Assembly (NCBI GenBank): GCA_043779185.1
Contig: JAYWEQ010000174.1
Span: 1 to 7,955 of the forward strand
Length of the DNA stretch: 7,955 bases
Source: JAYWDA01 sp043779185
GTDB lineage: Bacteria > Bdellovibrionota > Bdellovibrionia > Bdellovibrionales > Bdellovibrionaceae
Direction: 5' to 3'
Made by a program: the position numbers and the translations under genes. The notes under the pieces were generated by a model. That model searched no databases. It worked only from the letters and a program-made list of their open reading frames with translations, and was not told where the DNA came from. Shown piece by piece: positions 5,649 through 7,955 of the stretch; positions within the stretch are counted from its first letter, which is position 1; each line of letters starts with the position of its first letter.

Positions 5649-6230
5649 TCATCTTTTTTGTGCGACTTTTCGACGACGACTGAGCAATATTTTATTTACA
5701 AGCTTGAGGTCGAAAAAATTTGGATCAAAAGTATTCTCGCTTTTTAAAAAAGCGAATGAATCAAAAATATTTTGTCGCTTCTTGCGCTTGACGATCGTCA
5801 CATTCTTTTTAAATTCTTCGAAGCCAATAACGCCGCCACATTCAGCGGGAGGAGCGGCATTTTCACCGGAGACACAAGCCGGATAACTTTCTCTGATCTT
5901 AGCATCAAAAATATCCTCGACCTCAAGGTCAATGATCCAACCGGCAACGGAATATTCAAAGCTCGAGAATATTTTAGCGACTTTTGATAGAGTCTTTTTT
6001 GAATCATCTTCCCACCCGACGAAGTCGTAGTCGACTTCAGGATCACCAAAAAAATCATCGCCAATTGTAAAATAATATGAATACATCGAATTCCAACTCA
6101 TGACCTCATCTATTGTAAAGTGAAGAGTCATCAGCGAAGAATTCTTTAGAATATGAATACGTCGTTGCACCACAGGGTTTACACCTCTCAATGTGATCTT
6201 TAGCTGTAACGCCTGAATTGGTTTTTTCAT
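5649..6230 (-). CDS. Short divergent pRiA4b ORF-3-like protein
   Basis: This 193-residue protein is related to the plasmid pRiA4b ORF-3-like family (PRiA4_ORF3), which is common on plasmids and islands and of unknown biochemical function. Family hallmarks are LKITLRGVNPVVQRRIHI at residues 10-27 (usual form: LKGxxPPIWRRI), TLHFTIDEVMSWNSMYSYYFTIG at 35-57, YPACVSGENAAPPAECGGVIGFEEF at 116-140 and FDPNFFDLKLVNKIL at 168-182. The Cys-x-Gly-Glu ... Pro-Pro-x-x-Cys-Gly-Gly block is the most diagnostic. Departures are the Trp of IWRRI replaced by Gln, and the usual YDFGDDW segment replaced by FEYSVAGWIIDLEVE. The start is ATG 6230; no Shine-Dalgarno sequence precedes it (an A/T run only). It looks like a stand-alone accessory gene, convergent with the remnant at 5487-5633. 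Confidence 0.85.
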   Translation of the reverse strand: MKKPIQALQLKITLRGVNPVVQRRIHILKNSSLMTLHFTIDEVMSWNSMYSYYFTIGDDFFGDPEVDYDFVGWEDDSKKTLSKVAKIFSSFEYSVAGWIIDLEVEDIFDAKIRESYPACVSGENAAPPAECGGVIGFEEFKKNVTIVKRKKRQNIFDSFAFLKSENTFDPNFFDLKLVNKILLSRRRKVAQKR

Positions 6231-6361
6231 ATTTTTTTATTAGCAAAACGCCCAGACAAAGTGAATTGATTTTAACAAATATTTGCGAAGATTTTAGTGA
6301 CGAATTGAACTTGTCCGAAGTTTGGATCCGGCAAGATACTGAGAACAGCTAAAAGAAATCT

Positions 6362-6382
6362 CATTATTTTCCTAAAATAATG
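6362..6382 (-). terminator. AT-rich hairpin downstream of the minus-strand gene pair
   Basis: CATTATTTT (6362-6370) and AAAATAATG (6374-6382) form a perfect 9-bp stem with a 3-nt loop, 35 bp past the TAG of the RHH gene. On the minus strand it is followed by AGATTTCTTTTAG, only a partial U-tract, so it is at best a weak terminator. The rest of 6231-6417 holds no convincing gene; it has a 9-base A run at about 6389-6397. Confidence 0.4.
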
Positions 6383-6417
6383 CCGCCCAAAAAAAAATAA
6401 ATCAATTCTATCGAAAT

Positions 6418-6969
6418 CTAAGGCCTCACCAAAATTTTAAGTCTTTCAACAGCCGCCTCCAGAGCCTGAGTTTGATCTTTGAATCTTCCTGTCTTCACAA
6501 GATCGCTTAATATCTCCAATGTCCTAGGACTCAATCGAAATGCTTTTGCCTGACGCTTTTCTTTTATAGGTCTTGTGCGTTTATCATTAAGTTGGGTATT
6601 GGCCCAAAACTTCATCTTCTTATATTCTAGTCCCTCAAAATCAAAACCCTCATCATCATCATGCTGAATGCAAACAAGAATTTTCTTTAACTTCTCGGGC
6701 ACGCGATCAATACCAGTAAAATTCTTAGGAAAATGGAGTATCGCTGCCGGTAAGACTTCGAGAATACGTGGCTCAACATTTCGAGCTGCCCATAACACAT
6801 CATTAATCTCAAGCCTCCCTTGGGGGCGTGGCTTAATATTAAGATTGGTATCTAAAAGACCCTTGGCCTTTAAAAAAGCCATCGCTCTCAGAAAACGTAC
6901 ATCTTTCTGATTTAATTTAAGACGACGTGCTTTTTTTTTGAAGGCCTCCAGAAGATTATTTTTAGTCAT
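6418..6969 (-). CDS. Two-domain protein with C-terminal RHH domain, putative antitoxin/regulator
   Basis: I take the start at ATG 6969 (183 residues, MTKNNLLEAFKKK), because GGAGG (6976-6980) is 6 nt upstream of it but directly touches the alternative ATG at 6975. An N-terminal all-helical region contains LEINDVLWAARNVEPRILEVLPAAILHFPKNF (about residues 53-84), a conserved-looking block I cannot name. An acidic linker (HDDDEGFDFEG) follows, then a basic stretch. The C-terminal AKAFRLSPRTLEILSDLVKTGRFKDQTQALEAAVERL (about 141-177) is a clear ribbon-helix-helix pattern: strand, helix, basic turn, helix. The gene overlaps the stop of the upstream nucleotidyltransferase-like gene by 8 bp, so translation is coupled. 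RHH domains of this kind serve as DNA-binding, autoregulating antitoxins; that role is inferred. Confidence 0.72.
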   Translation of the reverse strand: MTKNNLLEAFKKKARRLKLNQKDVRFLRAMAFLKAKGLLDTNLNIKPRPQGRLEINDVLWAARNVEPRILEVLPAAILHFPKNFTGIDRVPEKLKKILVCIQHDDDEGFDFEGLEYKKMKFWANTQLNDKRTRPIKEKRQAKAFRLSPRTLEILSDLVKTGRFKDQTQALEAAVERLKILVRP

Positions 6970-7480
6970 CTTCATCCTCCAAAAAATAACTTAAATCGCC
7001 ACCATTTTCTTGAATACGCTCTACGAGTCCAGAAAACTTCTCGCTAGCAATGGCCTCAACAATAAGAAGCTTGTTCTTTTTCGAAGCCTTCACTGCCTTA
7101 CTGACCAACGCAGACTCAGGATCTAAAAGTTTCACCCGCACAAAACGAAAATCACAAAAAGTTTCAAATTTGCTTTTGGGTGGTATCCAAATCAAAATAC
7201 TATCACTATCTAAAACCAACCCGTATCTGGGCAAAATATCTTTTTGTAAAACCTCTTGAGCAAAATGCTCCGTAGCTTTAATAAGAGCGTCCAGATCACC
7301 AGTTCTCTGTAAGGTTAAAACTTTTGCGATCATTTCATTTGCTAACAACGTCATTTGTCCAAGCACCTGAATCTCTACCGGCCGCACCTTCGGTGCCCCA
7401 GAATTTTCTCGCTCGAGATTTTCCGACTCGATTCGCTCATTTAGCTCTTTAAAAATGCTGAGCAATATATTCTTCGTCAT
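6962..7480 (-). CDS. Degenerate nucleotidyltransferase-like protein (DUF6036-type), putative toxin or partner
   Basis: This is a 172-residue acidic protein. After a helical N-terminus (1-35), residues 36-66 read EIQVLGQMTLLANEMIAKVLTLQRTGDLDAL. This lines up with the nucleotidyltransferase pattern in which a Gly-Gly-Ser/Thr loop and a helix precede R-x-T-x-D-(I/L)-D. Here the loop is reduced to GQMT, but both Asp (D62, D64) remain. A later block, FVRVKLLDPESALVSKAVKASKKNKLLIVEAI (about 113-144), resembles the segment of DUF6036/AbiEii-type nucleotidyltransferases that reads LDPxDLAxSKLxxxxxKDxxxV. The assignment rests on motif spacing read by eye and is tentative. The gene is first in a two-gene operon, overlapping the RHH gene by 8 bp. 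It has no Shine-Dalgarno sequence, and its promoter predicts a leaderless mRNA. Confidence 0.68.
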   Translation of the reverse strand: MTKNILLSIFKELNERIESENLERENSGAPKVRPVEIQVLGQMTLLANEMIAKVLTLQRTGDLDALIKATEHFAQEVLQKDILPRYGLVLDSDSILIWIPPKSKFETFCDFRFVRVKLLDPESALVSKAVKASKKNKLLIVEAIASEKFSGLVERIQENGGDLSYFLEDEDD

Positions 7481-7484
7481 ATCC

Positions 7485-7516
7485 CGTATTGTACTGTATA
7501 TACGTTATAATTACAA
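7485..7516 (-). promoter_or_regulatory. Promoter with overlapping palindrome for the minus-strand gene pair
   Basis: On the minus strand, TTGTAA (7516-7511), a 17-bp spacer and TACAAT (7493-7488) form a fair sigma-70-type promoter. The -10 box ends 7 nt before ATG 7480, so transcription would begin at or within a base or two of the start codon, giving a leaderless mRNA; this agrees with the absence of a Shine-Dalgarno sequence. Inside the spacer lie an 8-bp palindrome, GTATATAC (7496-7503), and the inverted pair CGTAT/ATACG (7485-7489, 7500-7504). Either could be an operator for the RHH protein (inference). Confidence 0.5.
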
Positions 7517-7575
7517 TAATAATTAAATGCTTATATCGTACCAACCTAAGACAGTACCTTAGCCCACTTTTAACC

Positions 7576-7637
7576 GCCTGGTAGCTCGTCGGGCTCATAA
7601 CCCGAATGTCGTCGATTCAAATCCGGCCCCCGCAACC
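7576..7637 (+). pseudogene. 3' remnant of initiator tRNA (tRNA-fMet, CAT anticodon), 5' end missing
   Basis: Sixty-two bases match bacterial tRNA-fMet from the D-loop side (GCCTGGTAGCTCGTC) to the CCA end. The anticodon arm GGG-CTCATAA-CCC (7591-7603) has the three G-C pairs unique to initiator tRNA, with anticodon CAT at 7596-7598. The T-loop TTCAAAT and acceptor strand CCCCGCA plus ACCA follow. The 5' acceptor strand and D-stem are absent: the upstream bases (agcccacttttaacc) do not pair with CCCCGCA. The T-stem closing pair next to the loop is A-C instead of G-C. It cannot make a functional tRNA and is best read as an att-site remnant left by integration or recombination at the fMet gene. 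Confidence 0.85.
7627..7637 (+). other. Candidate att core, second copy (tRNA-fMet 3' end)
   Basis: CCCCGCAACCA is identical and co-oriented with 2622-2632. It lies 100 bp before the end of a second tyrosine recombinase gene that points towards it, the classic int-tRNA arrangement. The two copies bracket about 5.0 kb. Similarity beyond the 11-bp core is limited to the following ATTT/TTTT bases. Confidence 0.55.
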
Positions 7638-7678
7638 ATTTTAAAAACTAGAACAATCAAACAGTTAGCGCGATAGGT

Positions 7679-7702
7679 GAAAAAGCCGAAAGGCACTTTT
7701 TC
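7679..7702 (-). terminator. Minus-strand intrinsic terminator after the second recombinase
   Basis: On the minus strand, GAAAAAG and GCC are followed by a TTTC loop, GGC and TTTTTC. The GCC/GGC core is extended by an A/T stem with a 2-nt bulge, and TTTTT occupies 7684-7680. It sits about 35 bp past the final stop of the recombinase frame. Between them, AGGTCCAC occurs twice (7711-7718, 7722-7729), a short direct repeat that might be an arm site. Confidence 0.65.
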
Positions 7703-7736
7703 GTCCAAAAAGGTCCACGGAAGGTCCACCATTTTT

Positions 7737-7955
7737 TTAGACTACATTTATCTCACGAATTCTACTTTTCTCTAAGAAGTGATTCTCAATCAAATTTTCG
7801 TCAAATTCATCTTTTTTGCAGATGGCATTTGGTCGAATTTCAAAAGATTTTGCCACACTTCTCAAATTCTCTCATAATAAATGAGCGTAGTTCATGGTTG
7901 TCGCAATATTCTTATGGCCACAAATCTCTTTCACGGTTTTTAAATCTATACCCCC
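7737..7955 (-). pseudogene. C-terminus of a second tyrosine recombinase with an in-frame TGA (5' end outside window)
   Basis: Read from the window edge, the minus strand gives GGIDLKTVKEICGHKNIATTMNYAHLL, the C-terminal catalytic motif of tyrosine recombinases: His in GHKNIATT and the nucleophile Tyr nine residues later in MNYAHL. A TGA at 7872-7874 then interrupts the frame. The same frame continues ENLRSVAKSFEIRP..., matching the usual YAHLxPENLRxAV continuation of the family, and ends at TAA 7737-7739. The TGA therefore looks like a nonsense mutation five residues after the nucleophile rather than the native end. The shortened protein keeps the Tyr and might retain partial activity. The gene faces the tRNA-fMet remnant and so belongs to an element extending to the right of the window. 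Confidence 0.85.

Noticed and set aside
5530..5886. Plus-strand frame of 118 codons
   Set aside because: It runs antisense through the conserved C-terminal motifs of the pRiA4b-like gene and has no start signal.

Overview
The window looks like an accessory, mobile-element-rich stretch of a moderately AT-rich Gram-negative chromosome. The base composition, the lysine-rich proteins, the style of the tyrosine recombinase and the glycine-zipper envelope protein would fit Bdellovibrionota or a related deltaproteobacterial lineage. That assignment is a guess, because no housekeeping gene is present to anchor it.

Left part (1-2632): the end of an integrated element. It holds the last 37 codons of an unrecognised gene, two long hairpins, and a two-gene operon: a small glycine-zipper envelope protein overlapping a probable ribbon-helix-helix (RHH) protein. 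The operon is closed by a strong intrinsic terminator. Next come an excisionase-like MerR/HTH_17 reading frame with no ordinary start codon and, directly abutting it, a complete tyrosine recombinase. About 60 bp after the recombinase lies CCCCGCAACCA, identical to the 3' end of initiator tRNA, which is the likely attachment-site core.

Middle part (2633-6417): the start of a small membrane or secreted protein gene (2857) is cut off by a 2.5-kb IS21-family element (about 2925-5425). The element has 42-bp imperfect inverted termini made of 23-bp repeats, four at the left end and two at the right. It is dead: istA has lost one A near 3765, and istB has TAG where the family has Trp. Beyond it are the 3' remnant of an unknown gene and a convergent gene for a short, divergent pRiA4b ORF-3-like protein.

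Right part (6418-7955): a tightly coupled minus-strand gene pair encodes a protein resembling a degenerate DUF6036-type nucleotidyltransferase and a protein with a C-terminal RHH domain. I read it as a candidate, possibly undescribed, toxin-antitoxin-like module. Upstream of it is a promoter that would give a leaderless transcript. Then come a 62-nt 3' remnant of tRNA-fMet with the same CCCCGCAACCA end, a minus-strand terminator, and the C-terminus of a second tyrosine recombinase interrupted by an in-frame TGA. The two recombinases face each other, and each points at its own copy of the tRNA-fMet end. The roughly 5 kb between the copies is therefore framed by two candidate att sites.
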